Below, in pieces: positions 9,019-19,000 of a stretch of 64,000 nucleotides of DNA. Each line of letters opens with the position of its first letter. Position 1 is the first letter of the stretch. Under the pieces are notes generated by a model that was not told the origin of the DNA, did no database searches, and worked only from the letters and a program-made list of their open reading frames with translations. The translations under genes and the position numbers were made by a program. Source of the stretch: Campylobacter coli 76339 (lineage in GTDB: Bacteria; Campylobacterota; Campylobacteria; Campylobacterales; Campylobacteraceae); contig HG326877.1 in the NCBI GenBank assembly GCA_000470055.1, positions 881,661 through 945,660 of the forward strand. Reading direction: 5' to 3'.

Positions 9019-9825
9019 ATGAGAAGTATTTTGTATACAATACCCATACTTTTTTTCTCTTTGCTAAATGCCGATGAGCTAGATAAAGCTTTAAAAAATA
9101 ATCAAAATAAATGGAAAAAGTTTGACTATCAAGCCACAAAAAAAGCACCGACAATAAAGGAAGAAAATATTGATTTTAAAAGTGCTTTAAATGGTTTATT
9201 ATCTGATGTATTAGAAAATAAAAACGGCATTGATAAAACGGATGGAAATTTAGATTTTCAAAATGAAAATGTGCAAATTAAAAATTTAAACTCACTTTAT
9301 GAGGGGGAGAATAATTCTTTGCTTTTTCAAAAAGAATTTTATGCTGCACAGGATAGTTATAATTATTCAGGTGGTTTAATCAATCGTTATGAAAAAGATG
9401 ATTTTTTATTGGGCTTAAATGGCTTTATTGACGGCAAGAAAGAGCAAAAAGAAAGTAAAAGTTTTGGAGCTGAAATAGGTTATCATCAATTTATAAAAGC
9501 TTATAGTAATTATTATATTCCAAATGAAGCAGATGAAAATTTACAACTTGGAGTAAGCTTTACTATCCCGACTTATAGTGCTTTTATTTTTGATATAAGT
9601 AAAGACAGTGAAAAAACAAATTATCAAGTGTCGTACTCGCCTTATAGTGTTTTTAGTTTGAAATTGTTACACCGTGATTTTAAGGCAAAAGAAACTACGG
9701 ATGATACGGTTTTACAAGTGGGCTTTAGTTTTAATTTTGATAAGAGTTTTTTGAAGCAACTTAAAAAGAAAGATAATGCTTTGCAAGAAGTTAATCGTTA
9801 TGACTTCTTGCAAAGAGTGCGTTAA
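9019..9825 (+). CDS. Inverse-autotransporter beta-barrel protein lacking a passenger
   Basis: The 268-residue product starts with a signal peptide (MRSILYTIPILFFSLLNA). ATG 9019 is preferred because AGGAAA lies before it, while an in-frame ATG at 8980 has no ribosome binding site. Residues from about 100 read like the inverse autotransporter barrel of intimin/invasin: alternating aromatic strands, KAYSNYYIP matching the usual LSANGYY segment, and a last strand VGFSFNFD followed by a helix. The protein ends at NRYDFLQRVR, which resembles the RYDLVERNN element that leads into the passenger in intimins. No passenger follows. Family assignment is by eye. C. jejuni has a homologue annotated only as periplasmic protein. 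Confidence 0.7.
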   Translation: MRSILYTIPILFFSLLNADELDKALKNNQNKWKKFDYQATKKAPTIKEENIDFKSALNGLLSDVLENKNGIDKTDGNLDFQNENVQIKNLNSLYEGENNSLLFQKEFYAAQDSYNYSGGLINRYEKDDFLLGLNGFIDGKKEQKESKSFGAEIGYHQFIKAYSNYYIPNEADENLQLGVSFTIPTYSAFIFDISKDSEKTNYQVSYSPYSVFSLKLLHRDFKAKETTDDTVLQVGFSFNFDKSFLKQLKKKDNALQEVNRYDFLQRVR

Positions 9826-11198
9826 TGCATGCCTGCGTTGTGGAATTTTTCTGGATTGTCTAGAGCATAGCGGAATTTTTCCCAATCGATTTGCTTATCC
9901 CATATTGCCACGATTAAAGCTGCGACTGAATTTCCACAAAGATTTCCAACTGCTCTCATTTCTGACATGAATTTATCAACACCTAGAAGAATGCCTATTG
10001 CAGCTACAGGTAAAACTTGTGCTAAAGTCGCATTTGCTTCAGAAATTTCCATATTTCCTAAAGCTGCTAAAGTACTTCCAAGAACGATAAATCCTGATCC
10101 TGTAACACCTACTGCACCTTTTGAAGCTATCATTAAGACTATTAAAATGCTTATTTCATGAGCCAAGCTTAAATTTACATTGAAAGCTTGAGCAAGGAAA
10201 ATCAAACTCATGGCTAGATATATGTTTGTACAATCAAGATTAAAACTATATCCTGTTGGTAAAACAAGTCCTACGGTAGCCTTAGAAAGACCTGCTTTTT
10301 CTAGTTTTCTCATCAAAGGAGCAAGAGCAGACTCGCTAGAGCTTGTTGCAAATACTATAAGTACTTCTCTAGAGATAAAGCGCATAAATTTAAATATATT
10401 TACTTTTGCAAAATAACAAATCAAGCCTAAAATTCCAAAAATAAAAATAAGACAAGAAAGAAGCATTACCAATAATAAATATGCAAGATTAACCAAAGAG
10501 CCTAGACCGTATTGGGCTATGAGCACTGCCATAGCCGAAAAAGCAGCAACAGGGCTAAAATACATAATCACTTGTAAAATTTTAAAGACAAAGTTTTGAA
10601 TCACTTCAAAAACTCTTTGAATAGCCTGTCTATCTTCTACTCTCATTAAAGATATAATAAGAGCTGTAACGATAGCAATAACCAAAACTTGTATAGTTTT
10701 GCCCTCAGTAAAAGGGGTTATAATATCTTTTGGCATGGCATCTTTTAGAATGTGCATAATTTCTGAACTCGCACTTACTTCAGTTGTTTGAGAAATGTAT
10801 TTTTGCACGCTTGCAGTATCAAGCTGGCTTGGATCAAGATTCATCCCACGACCCGGTTGCATTATATTTGCCATAAAAATACCTATAGCAAGCGCTAAAG
10901 TACTTACAACTTCAAAGTAAATAACCGCCTTGGTACCTATGCTTCCGATTTTTTTAAGACTTTCAAGACTGATGATACCTAAAACTAAGGTAACAAAAAT
11001 AATAGGACCGATGAGAACTTTTAAGGCGCTTATGAAATAATCAACACCCGGTTTGCTTGCTATAGCTAATTCTTTATTTGCATAGCCAAGTATAATGCCT
11101 GCAATAATGCCTACAATAACCCAAAAACCTAAACTTTTAAACATGCGTTTATATAATGGAGGTTTTCTTTCTGCAAAGGTTTGACTTAAAGTTTCCAA
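9822..11198 (-). CDS. dctA: C4-dicarboxylate:cation symporter (DAACS family)
   Basis: Predicted inner-membrane symporter for succinate, fumarate and malate, or possibly aspartate. The 458-residue protein has the DAACS serine-rich hairpin motif ATSSSESALAP, the MASKGAVG-like motif IASKGAVGVTG, and LPTGYSFN with LDCTNIY. Start at 11198 has an AAGGAG site (seen as CTCCTT on the plus strand). Its 3' end overlaps the convergent barrel gene by 4 bases. The 258-base region on its 5' side, shared with cetC, must hold divergent promoters. Confidence 0.92.
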   Translation of the reverse strand: METLSQTFAERKPPLYKRMFKSLGFWVIVGIIAGIILGYANKELAIASKPGVDYFISALKVLIGPIIFVTLVLGIISLESLKKIGSIGTKAVIYFEVVSTLALAIGIFMANIMQPGRGMNLDPSQLDTASVQKYISQTTEVSASSEIMHILKDAMPKDIITPFTEGKTIQVLVIAIVTALIISLMRVEDRQAIQRVFEVIQNFVFKILQVIMYFSPVAAFSAMAVLIAQYGLGSLVNLAYLLLVMLLSCLIFIFGILGLICYFAKVNIFKFMRFISREVLIVFATSSSESALAPLMRKLEKAGLSKATVGLVLPTGYSFNLDCTNIYLAMSLIFLAQAFNVNLSLAHEISILIVLMIASKGAVGVTGSGFIVLGSTLAALGNMEISEANATLAQVLPVAAIGILLGVDKFMSEMRAVGNLCGNSVAALIVAIWDKQIDWEKFRYALDNPEKFHNAGMH

Positions 11199-11456
11199 AA
11201 TAACTCCTTATAATTTTACTTTAGAGATTAAGTTTATTTCGTGGATTTTATCAAAAAATAAATAGAACATAGTTTAAAAAATAATTAAAATAACTTTTCA
11301 ATACAGTTATTTTCTAAATCGTGTTACTAAATTTCTCAATTGTATTATTTGTATAGATCTGTCAAAATAATTGCATTGATTTATTTATTTTGTATTATAA
11401 ATTATTTGTAATAATTTCGTTTGAAATTTTGTATTTTTAAATCAAGGAGCGAATCT

Positions 11457-11951
11457 ATGGAAGAAATAATTTTAGAAAAAGATGCTCTTATCACCTCAAA
11501 GACAGATCTTAAAGGAAATATCATTTACGCTAATAATGATTTTTTAAAATACGCAGGTTATGAAGTGAGTGAACTTTTGTTAAAACCTCACAATATAGTA
11601 AGACATGAAGATATGCCTCGCACTGTTTTTAAGTGTTTGTGGGATTATATACAAAATGGTAAGGAAATTTTTGCTTTTGTAAAAAATAAAGCAAAGGACG
11701 GAAGATATTATTGGGTATTTGCTAATGTCACCGCTTCTTTTGATGAGCAAGGTAATATTATAAATTATTATTCGGTGCGACGCGCTCCTAATCGCAAAGT
11801 TTTACCCCTTATAGAAGAAATATATAAAACTCTACTTGAAAAAGAAAAACAAGGAGGTATTAATGCAGGAATTCAAGCTTTAAACGATATTATAAATTCG
11901 CATAAAACTTATTACAATCATTTGATTTTTAATCTTCAAGAAAATAGCTAG
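11457..11951 (+). CDS. cetC: PAS-domain energy-taxis protein CetC
   Basis: Cytoplasmic PAS sensor of 164 residues, closely similar to CetB encoded 1.5 kb downstream. Both share LITSKTDLKG, DFLKYAGY, KPHNI.RHEDMPRTVFK and YYWVFANVT, the PAS fold that binds FAD in Aer-type redox sensing. The start at 11457 is chosen because AAGGAG lies 8 bases before it. A TTG 12 codons upstream has no such site. In C. jejuni the CetA/CetB/CetC set mediates energy taxis, with the PAS proteins feeding a separate membrane transducer. The order cetC-cetA-cetB is kept here. Confidence 0.9.
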   Translation: MEEIILEKDALITSKTDLKGNIIYANNDFLKYAGYEVSELLLKPHNIVRHEDMPRTVFKCLWDYIQNGKEIFAFVKNKAKDGRYYWVFANVTASFDEQGNIINYYSVRRAPNRKVLPLIEEIYKTLLEKEKQGGINAGIQALNDIINSHKTYYNHLIFNLQENS

Positions 11952-12070
11952 AATAACTAATTAAGTTTTGTTTAATAATATGTAATATATAATTGCAAAC
12001 TTCTTAAGTAATAGGTATTATACATTACAAGATATTATTAAAATTCTTACATAAAACAAAGGAAGTCGGT

Positions 12071-13447
12071 ATGAAGAATGTATTTATATTAGCTATTTTT
12101 ATGGGTTTTTTGGGCATACTTGGAACTTTATTTGTCCATGTTTATATGGGAGTGGTAATTTTTGTTTTAATTATTGCTTTATTGGTTTATCTATTTTTAT
12201 ACCACAAAGATGAGCAAATAATGATAGATAAACTGCACGATCTTTGTAAAGAGTTAAAAGAGGGGAATTTTGACAACAGAATAGTTTATATCAAAACAAG
12301 AAGTAAAAAACTTTCTGAAATCGCAGATAATCTTAACAATACCATCGATGGTTTAGAAGCTTATTTAAGAGAAATCAATACTTCTATTTCTTGCTCGCAA
12401 AAGGGTGAATTTTATCGTAAAGCTTTGCCTGAGGGTCTAAAAGGGATTTTTGCACGCAATATAGAATTTATTAACAAAGCTTTGGCAAATATAGAAGTTA
12501 CTGCAAAATCTACATTTAAAAATGCGTTATCAAGAACTTTAATGGATTTAAGTCTTGGCAATCAAAATAAAGACATGTCTCAAATTTCAGCTTCCTTAAA
12601 TCAAGACATCAGCGCAATGAAACATGTTTATGATTCGGTTGATAGTATTTCTTATGTGGCTACAGAAAATGGCTCTGAGGTTGATTCTTTGAAAAATGCT
12701 ATGACTTCTTTAATGGAAGTAGTAAATTCTAGCAAAGAAACAGTGCAAACCTTTGTGGCAAATTCACAAAATATTACTTCTGTAGTAGAAGTTATACGCG
12801 ATATAGCAGAGCAAACCAATTTACTTGCACTAAATGCTGCTATCGAAGCTGCTAGAGCAGGCGAACATGGTCGAGGTTTTGCTGTTGTTGCAGATGAGGT
12901 TAGAAAATTAGCCGAAAGAACACAAAGATCTACCAGTGAGATTTCTGTTGCTATCCAAACTATGCAACAAGATTTTATCAATATTCAAAGCGGAAGTGAG
13001 CAAGTGTTTAATATAGTCAGTGAGTCTGAAGAAAGGATTAATAAATTTTCTGAAGCATTTAAAGGGTTGGAAGAAAATAGCTCGGCTCTAGGTAAAAATT
13101 TTGGCGCATTTGCCAAAAGATTGATTTTATCTGTTGTTAAAATTGATCATATTTTATATAAATCAAATATTTATCTTAGCCTTAATGGAACTCAAAATTT
13201 CAATCTTTCAAGCACGGATCCTATATCAAATCTTTGCTTAGATGAAAGAGCAAAAAATGTGATCAATGAGCTTGTGCCGGAAACTGATTTGGTTTTAGCT
13301 AAAGAATTTATTCAAGATAATGCTCAAAAGGCTATAGAAGAGTCAAATGTTGAGTATATTGATCAAAAGGCTTATGATAATATCGTGAGTGATATCAAAG
13401 CATTAGAGCAAAAAAGTGCTGATATTTTAGATAGGTTAAAACTTTAA
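12071..13447 (+). CDS. cetA: Energy-taxis transducer CetA (methyl-accepting chemotaxis protein)
   Basis: CetA is the signalling half of the split Aer system: it has no ligand-binding domain and takes its signal from the PAS protein CetB. The 458-residue protein has two N-terminal hydrophobic segments (about 1-50), a HAMP-like region (about 60-100), and the chemotaxis signalling hairpin tip [20 protein letters not shown] at about 255-275, which contacts CheA/CheW. Residues about 355-400 (KIDHILYK then NLCLD) look like a degenerate CZB zinc-binding domain. An AGGAAG site precedes the ATG. cetB follows 10 bases after the stop. Confidence 0.94.
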   Translation: MKNVFILAIFMGFLGILGTLFVHVYMGVVIFVLIIALLVYLFLYHKDEQIMIDKLHDLCKELKEGNFDNRIVYIKTRSKKLSEIADNLNNTIDGLEAYLREINTSISCSQKGEFYRKALPEGLKGIFARNIEFINKALANIEVTAKSTFKNALSRTLMDLSLGNQNKDMSQISASLNQDISAMKHVYDSVDSISYVATENGSEVDSLKNAMTSLMEVVNSSKETVQTFVANSQNITSVVEVIRDIAEQTNLLALNAAIEAARAGEHGRGFAVVADEVRKLAERTQRSTSEISVAIQTMQQDFINIQSGSEQVFNIVSESEERINKFSEAFKGLEENSSALGKNFGAFAKRLILSVVKIDHILYKSNIYLSLNGTQNFNLSSTDPISNLCLDERAKNVINELVPETDLVLAKEFIQDNAQKAIEESNVEYIDQKAYDNIVSDIKALEQKSADILDRLKL

Positions 13448-13457
13448 GGAAAAATAA

Positions 13458-13952
13458 ATGTCAAAGGAAATTTTTTTACAAGAAGATAGTTTAATCACCT
13501 CAAAAACAGATTTAAAAGGAACAATAGTTTACGCAAATGATGATTTCTTAAAATATGCAGGTTATACTATGGCAGAGGTATTATATAAGCCACATAATAT
13601 AATCAGACATGAAGATATGCCTCGCACTGTTTTTAAATTTTTATGGGAATATGTGAAAGAAGGCAAAGAAATTTTTGCCTATGTTAAAAACAAAACCAAG
13701 GATAATGATTATTATTGGGTGTTTGCTAATGTAACTCCTTCTATAGATGCAAATAATAATACTATCGGATATTACTCTGTGCGTCGTATGCCAAATAAAA
13801 AAGCGATAGATACTATAGAAAAACTTTATAGTGATTTGCTTAAAGCTGAGAAAGAAAGCATAAGCAAGGGTGTGCAGTTGTTAAATGATTTTTGTAAAAA
13901 TATTGGAAAAAGTTACAATGAATTGATTTTTTCTCTACAGGAATCCAAATAA
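13458..13952 (+). CDS. cetB: PAS-domain energy-taxis sensor CetB
   Basis: FAD-type PAS protein of 164 residues that senses redox or respiratory state and signals through CetA in the membrane. It carries DFLKYAGY, RHEDMPRTVF and the Trp-containing YYWVFANVT strand, then a C-terminal helix. It has AAGGAAA before its ATG and lies 10 bases after cetA, so the two are co-transcribed. It is a paralogue of the protein upstream of cetA (cetC), so two PAS proteins flank one transducer. Confidence 0.93.
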   Translation: MSKEIFLQEDSLITSKTDLKGTIVYANDDFLKYAGYTMAEVLYKPHNIIRHEDMPRTVFKFLWEYVKEGKEIFAYVKNKTKDNDYYWVFANVTPSIDANNNTIGYYSVRRMPNKKAIDTIEKLYSDLLKAEKESISKGVQLLNDFCKNIGKSYNELIFSLQESK

Positions 13953-13955
13953 AAA

Positions 13956-13985
13956 AGGCTTAAGACAAATTTTTGTTTTAAGCCT
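13956..13985 (+). terminator. Hairpin after cetB
   Basis: A 13-bp stem with one G-T pair (AGGCTTAAGACAA with TTGTTTTAAGCCT, 4-base loop) lies 4 bases after the cetB stop. The tail is AGATATTATA rather than a clean T run, so termination on the plus strand may be partial. Confidence 0.6.
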
Positions 13986-13993
13986 AGATATTA

Positions 13994-13999
13994 TATAAT
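13994..13999 (+). promoter_or_regulatory. Predicted -10 box of mnmG
   Basis: A perfect TATAAT lies between the cetB hairpin and mnmG. A start near 14006 would give a 5' leader of about 27 bases. Confidence 0.5.
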
Positions 14000-14032
14000 C
14001 TTCCGCTTTAAATTTATTTTCTAGGGTAAATC

Positions 14033-15892
14033 ATGTTTGATATTATTGTTATAGGTGGTGGTCATGCTGGAATTGAGGCAAGTGCTGCTTCTGCTAGAAT
14101 GGGTAAAAAAACACTGCTTTTAACTACGCTGATAGAGCAAATTGGTGCGGCGAGTTGCAATCCTGCGATAGGTGGACTTGCAAAGGGTCATCTTGTAAAA
14201 GAGATTGATGCTATGGGTGGTCTAATGGGTGAGATTACGGATATAGCAGGGATACAGTTTCGTATTTTAAATGAAAGCAAGGGTGTTGCAGTACGAGGAA
14301 GTAGAGCACAAATTGATATGGATAAATATCGTATCGTTGCGCGCAATAAGCTTTTAAAACTTAAAAATTTAGAAATTTCTCAAGAGCAAGTATGCGAATT
14401 GATTTATGAAAATGATAGCGTTATAGGAGTTAAAACCAACCTACAAAATAGCTATAAAGCAAAAAAGGTGATCTTAACCACGGGTACTTTTTTAAATGGA
14501 CTTATTCATATAGGTGAAAATAAACTTACAGCGGGTAGAGTAGGTGAGCTTGCTTCTGTTAAATTGGGTGAGAATTTATTAAGTACTAATTTAAAAATGG
14601 GGAGATTAAAAACAGGAACTTGCCCAAGAGTGGATGCTAAGAGTATTGATTTTGATGTATTAGAAATTCAATACGGCGATCAAAATCCTAAGGCTTTTAG
14701 CTTTAGAACAAAAAATTTTGATCCCAAGCAACTTCCTTGTTATATTGCAAGGACAAATTTAAATACTCATGAGATTATTAAAAACAATTTTTACCGAGCA
14801 CCGCTTTTTACAGGGCAAATTGAAGGAGTAGGCCCAAGATATTGCCCTTCTATCGAAGATAAGATTAACCGTTTTAGTGAGAAAGAAAGTCATCATCTTT
14901 TCATAGAACCACAAACCATCGATGCAACAGAATATTATATCAATGGTTTTTCAACTTCTTTACCTTATGAAGTTCAAATTCAAATGTTACGCTCGGTAAA
15001 AGGTTTTGAAGAAGCTAAGATTACGCGCTTTGGCTATGCTATAGAATATGATTACATAGAGCCAACAGAGCTTTATCATACTCTAGAAACTAAAAAGATT
15101 AAAAATCTTTATTGCGCGGGGCAAATTAATGGTACTACAGGATATGAAGAAGCAGCAGCTCAAGGTTTTATGGCGGGAGTAAATGCTGTTTTAGCTTTGG
15201 ACAATAAAGAGCCTTTTATTTTGCGTAGAGATGAAGCTTATATCGGAGTTTTGATTGATGATCTAGTCATCAAGGGTACAAAAGAACCTTACAGAATGTT
15301 TACTTCAAGGGCTGAATTTAGACTGCTCTTAAGGGAAGAAAATGCCATTGTAAGACTTGGAAAATATGGCAAAGAATTGGGTCTTTTAGAAGATGAGTCT
15401 TATCAGTTTATAGAAAATATTCGTTTAAATACTCAAAAAGGACTTGAACTGCTTCTTGAAAAAGAATTTACTCCAAATACCGAAAATAATGCTTTTTTAG
15501 CAAGTATAGGAGAGGAAAAAATCACTTCTATAGTCAATTTGCAAAAAATTGTTGCAAGATCGAGTTTTGATATAGAAAAGCTAAAAAAATTAAATGTGAT
15601 TTTTGAAAATATGGATGAATATTCCTTGAGAGAAATTTTAAACGAGGCTAAATATTATCACTACATTGCTATGCAAAAATCGCAAGTTGAAAAAATGAAA
15701 AATTTAATCGATATGAAAATTCCAAGTGATTTTGATTTTGCAAGTGTGAGTGGATTAAGCAATGAGGTTGTAGAAAAACTTCAAAAACATAAGCCTTTAA
15801 CACTTTTTACAGCAAGCGAGATCAGCGGGATTACTCCTGCAGCTTTGGATATCTTACAAATTTATATAAAAATGCAAAAGAAAAAAGCTTAA
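14033..15892 (+). CDS. mnmG: tRNA uridine-5-carboxymethylaminomethyl modification enzyme
   Basis: MnmG (GidA) works with MnmE to modify the wobble uridine of tRNAs using FAD and methylene-THF. The 619-residue protein begins with the FAD-binding motif [11 protein letters not shown], then [14 protein letters not shown] with its conserved Cys. It also has the GidA signatures TGTCPRVD (Cys) and [18 protein letters not shown]. Length is standard. It overlaps the following permease gene at the stop codon, and an AGGGTAA site precedes its start. Confidence 0.97.
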   Translation: MFDIIVIGGGHAGIEASAASARMGKKTLLLTTLIEQIGAASCNPAIGGLAKGHLVKEIDAMGGLMGEITDIAGIQFRILNESKGVAVRGSRAQIDMDKYRIVARNKLLKLKNLEISQEQVCELIYENDSVIGVKTNLQNSYKAKKVILTTGTFLNGLIHIGENKLTAGRVGELASVKLGENLLSTNLKMGRLKTGTCPRVDAKSIDFDVLEIQYGDQNPKAFSFRTKNFDPKQLPCYIARTNLNTHEIIKNNFYRAPLFTGQIEGVGPRYCPSIEDKINRFSEKESHHLFIEPQTIDATEYYINGFSTSLPYEVQIQMLRSVKGFEEAKITRFGYAIEYDYIEPTELYHTLETKKIKNLYCAGQINGTTGYEEAAAQGFMAGVNAVLALDNKEPFILRRDEAYIGVLIDDLVIKGTKEPYRMFTSRAEFRLLLREENAIVRLGKYGKELGLLEDESYQFIENIRLNTQKGLELLLEKEFTPNTENNAFLASIGEEKITSIVNLQKIVARSSFDIEKLKKLNVIFENMDEYSLREILNEAKYYHYIAMQKSQVEKMKNLIDMKIPSDFDFASVSGLSNEVVEKLQKHKPLTLFTASEISGITPAALDILQIYIKMQKKKA

Positions 15893-17160
15893 TGCTTGCT
15901 AGTGTAATTTTTCTAATTACTCTCATTTTGCTTTTTTGGCGTCCGTGGAATTTACCTCTGTGGCTGATTGCTATTTTTGGGGCTTTATTTGTATTTATTT
16001 TTAAGTTGGTTGATTTAAAAGATGCTTCTTTTGTCTTTGATCTTGTTTGGGATAGCTCTTTAACACTTGTGGGTTTGATTATCCTTTCTTTTAGTTTGGA
16101 GGTTTTGGGATTTTTTAATTTTGTTGCTGTGAGAATTTTGCGCCTTTCAAAAGTTAAAAATTTCCATACAATCCATACCAAAAAATTAATGCTTTTTATG
16201 CTTGTTTTTGTTTTTTGTCTTTCAGCTTTATTTGGAAATGATGGGGCTATTTTGATTATTACTCCCATTGTGCTTGCGCTTTTTTCAACTCTTAAAAACT
16301 ATAAAGAAAGTACTATCTTAAGTGCATTTTTGCTGAGTGTTTCTTTTTTGTGTGATGCAAGTTCAAATGCTTTAATTATCTCAAATTTGACAAATATCAT
16401 TACGGCTAATTATTTTGATCTTGATTTTTTAGAATTTGCTAAAACCATGTTTTTACCTAATTTATTTGTGTTATTTTCTACTATTATAATGGTATTTATG
16501 ATTTTTGCAAAAGTATTGCCTAAAGAACTTGAAATCAATATCCTAGCAAATGATTGTATTTCGGTAAAACTTTTTATTTTTTGCATTATTTATTTAGTAT
16601 TTTTCGTATTAAGTTTTTTTATAGGAGAATTTTATAACTTAAATGTCAGTTTTTTTGCCATAGGGGGTGCTTTACTCTTTTGGTTTTTTGTTTGTTTTTT
16701 AAAGAAAAAAGAGGCATTAAAAATTATTAAAAATGTACCTTGGGGTATCTTTGCTTTTAGTTTTGGACTTTATATGGTAGTTTTTGCTTTGCACAAAGTT
16801 GGAATAAGCAATGTTTTAATTTCTGTCTATGATATTTTAGCTCAAAATAAAATCGCTGCCATTTTTGGGACTGGCTTTATCTCAGCTTTTCTTTCTTCTA
16901 TATTTAATAATTTGCCTATGGCTTTAATTGGTGATTTGGCTCTGAAAAATTTTCCTCAAAGTATGGTTTATGCACATCTTTTAGGAGTCAATATAGGGCC
17001 AAAACTTACCCCCATAGGTTCTTTAGCTACTTTGCTTTGGCTAGGAATTTTGGCAAAAAAGGGTATAGAAATTTCTTTTTGGAAGTATTGTAAATTTGGT
17101 TTTTTAATCACTCTACCAGTGCTTGCTTGCTCGCTTTTTGGTCTTATTTTACAATATTAA
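15892..17160 (+). CDS. ArsB/NhaD-type membrane permease
   Basis: A very hydrophobic protein of 422 residues with about 10-12 predicted membrane segments, belonging to the ion transporter superfamily of ArsB and citrate/sodium permeases. FGNDGAILIITP and SSIFNNLPMALIGDLAL are the repeat-type motifs, with the characteristic NNLP loop, and GPKLTPIGSLATLLW near the end is typical of ArsB. Arsenite export is the usual annotation, but no arsR or arsC is nearby. Its start overlaps the mnmG stop (TAATG). The substrate is uncertain. Confidence 0.82.
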   Translation: MLASVIFLITLILLFWRPWNLPLWLIAIFGALFVFIFKLVDLKDASFVFDLVWDSSLTLVGLIILSFSLEVLGFFNFVAVRILRLSKVKNFHTIHTKKLMLFMLVFVFCLSALFGNDGAILIITPIVLALFSTLKNYKESTILSAFLLSVSFLCDASSNALIISNLTNIITANYFDLDFLEFAKTMFLPNLFVLFSTIIMVFMIFAKVLPKELEINILANDCISVKLFIFCIIYLVFFVLSFFIGEFYNLNVSFFAIGGALLFWFFVCFLKKKEALKIIKNVPWGIFAFSFGLYMVVFALHKVGISNVLISVYDILAQNKIAAIFGTGFISAFLSSIFNNLPMALIGDLALKNFPQSMVYAHLLGVNIGPKLTPIGSLATLLWLGILAKKGIEISFWKYCKFGFLITLPVLACSLFGLILQY

Positions 17161-17247
17161 AGTAAAACTTAGCAAACAAAGAAAAAATTTATTTTATTTT
17201 AGATACACTAATGATTTGGTTAAAATAAAAAACGAAAGGACAAAGTT

Positions 17248-17751
17248 ATGGCTACATCTGAAAGTAGACGAAGCTTCATGGGTTTTGCATTTGGAACAGT
17301 AGCTGCTGTAGGCGGTGTTTTTTCACTCGTTGCGATGAAAAAAACTTGGGATCCGCTTCCAAGTGTTAAAGCTGCAGGCTTTACTACAGTAGATTTATCG
17401 GGAATGCAAGATGGAGAGCTAAGAACTATAGAATGGCGTAAAAAGCCTATTTTTATCTTAAAAAAAGATCCAAATATGCAAAAGGATACTAAGCGAGATG
17501 TTGTGGTAGATAATGCTGCATATACTGTTGTTATAGGACTTTGCACTCATTTGGGTTGTATTCCTGCTTATCACGCAAGTGAGCAACTTTTTAAATGCGC
17601 CTGTCATGGTGGAGAATTTGATACAAGTGGAAAAAATACCTTTGGGCCTCCTCCAAGACCTCTTGATATACCTCCTTTTAAAATAGATGGAACCAAACTT
17701 GTTCTAGGTGAAGAAGGTCCAGAATATAAAAAATTGATGGAGGAAGCTTAA
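17248..17751 (+). CDS. petA: Ubiquinol-cytochrome c reductase, Rieske iron-sulfur subunit
   Basis: The Rieske protein of the cytochrome bc1 complex passes electrons from menaquinol to cytochrome c at the periplasmic face of the inner membrane. The 167-residue protein has an N-terminal twin-arginine signal anchor (SRRSFMGFAFGT). Its [2Fe-2S] cluster ligands are the Cys and His of CTHLGC and CACHGGEF, with the usual GPPPRPLD loop. It is probably exported by the Tat system, whose TatA is encoded at 25.9 kb. petB starts one base after its stop. Confidence 0.96.
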   Translation: MATSESRRSFMGFAFGTVAAVGGVFSLVAMKKTWDPLPSVKAAGFTTVDLSGMQDGELRTIEWRKKPIFILKKDPNMQKDTKRDVVVDNAAYTVVIGLCTHLGCIPAYHASEQLFKCACHGGEFDTSGKNTFGPPPRPLDIPPFKIDGTKLVLGEEGPEYKKLMEEA

Positions 17752-17752
17752 T

Positions 17753-19000
17753 ATGGCACATATTAGAAAGGCTAACGGGCTAGCGGATTGGCTTGATCAA
17801 AGACTAGCAGTACATAAACTACTTGATGTTTTAATGGTGAAATATTGGATTCCAAAACAAATCAATTTCCTTTGGGCGATGGGGGTTATTTTAACTACTC
17901 TTTTTGCTGTGCTTTTTGTTACGGGACTTTTACTTGTTATGTATTATAAGCCAGATACTGCTCTTGCTTTTGATAGTGTGAATAAAACTATCATGCAAGA
18001 AGTGGAATACGGTTGGCTTTGGCGTCATATGCACGGTGTTGCTGCTTCGGTTATTTTCTTGGTTATTTATATCCACATGCTAACAGGAATTTATTATGGT
18101 TCTTATAAGCGTGGTAGAGAAATGATTTGGGTAAGTGGTATGCTACTTTTTGTAGTATTTTCTGCTGAAGCTTTTAGTGGATATATGCTCCCTTGGGGAC
18201 AAATGAGTTATTGGGCTGCTCAAGTTATTACTAACCTTTTTGGTGGAATTCCATTTATTGGATCTGAACTTGTTATTTGGATTCGTGGTGATTATGCGGT
18301 TTCTGATCCAACTTTAACAAGATTTTTTATGCTTCATGTATGTTTACTTCCTATAGTAATCATTGCTATCATAGCATTTCACTTTTATTCTTTAAGAATT
18401 CCTCATGTAAACAATGAGATCGCTGAAGAATTGGATTTTGATTTAGAAGCTGAAAAATATATGGCAGGTGATACAAAGGGTTCTAAAGTAATTCCTTTTT
18501 GGCCAGGATTTTTATCTAAAGACTTTATGTATATTTGTCTTTTTATGATTTTCTTTTTCTATTTGGTATGTTTTAAATTTGGTTTTGCAATGGATCCTAT
18601 CAATTTTGACCCTGCTAACGCGCTTAAAACTCCAGCACATATTTATCCTGAGTGGTATTTCTTGTGGAGTTATGAAGTTTTAAGAGGATTTTTCTTTGAT
18701 ATTGCAGGCATTAAAGCTTTTGATATAGGATTGGCTGCTTTTGGTATAGCACAAGTTATTTTCTTCTTGCTTCCTTGGCTTGATAGAAGCGATGTAGTTA
18801 AACCTGCTCATGAACGACCTTTATTTTTTGTTTGGTTTTGGGTATTGCTTATAGATTTAATTGTTTTAACTATTTATGGAAAACTACCTCCAACAGGTGT
18901 AAACGCTTGGGTTGGCTTCTATGCTTCTATAGTATTTTTACTTTTATTTATAGTCGTTTTACCTATAATAACTATCATGGAAAGAAAAGGAGCTAAGTAA
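17753..19000 (+). CDS. petB: Ubiquinol-cytochrome c reductase, cytochrome b subunit
   Basis: Cytochrome b of the bc1 complex holds the two b haems and the quinol oxidation and reduction sites. The 415-residue protein has the expected long N-terminal part with haem ligands in WRHMHGVAAS and FFMLHVCLLPI, YMLPWGQMSYWA in the ef region, and PEWYFLWSYEVLR matching the family PEWY motif of the Qo site. Eight or more membrane segments are visible. It overlaps petC by one base and is the central gene of petABC. Confidence 0.96.
   Translation: MAHIRKANGLADWLDQRLAVHKLLDVLMVKYWIPKQINFLWAMGVILTTLFAVLFVTGLLLVMYYKPDTALAFDSVNKTIMQEVEYGWLWRHMHGVAASVIFLVIYIHMLTGIYYGSYKRGREMIWVSGMLLFVVFSAEAFSGYMLPWGQMSYWAAQVITNLFGGIPFIGSELVIWIRGDYAVSDPTLTRFFMLHVCLLPIVIIAIIAFHFYSLRIPHVNNEIAEELDFDLEAEKYMAGDTKGSKVIPFWPGFLSKDFMYICLFMIFFFYLVCFKFGFAMDPINFDPANALKTPAHIYPEWYFLWSYEVLRGFFFDIAGIKAFDIGLAAFGIAQVIFFLLPWLDRSDVVKPAHERPLFFVWFWVLLIDLIVLTIYGKLPPTGVNAWVGFYASIVFLLLFIVVLPIITIMERKGAK

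Noticed and set aside
11199-11456. Possible small RNA or extra gene between dctA and cetC
   Set aside because: 258 bases of AT-rich sequence without an ORF or clear structure; it probably only holds divergent promoters.
11980-12030. TGTAAT...ATTACA dyad upstream of cetA as an operator
   Set aside because: Widely spaced short arms in very AT-rich sequence; expected by chance.
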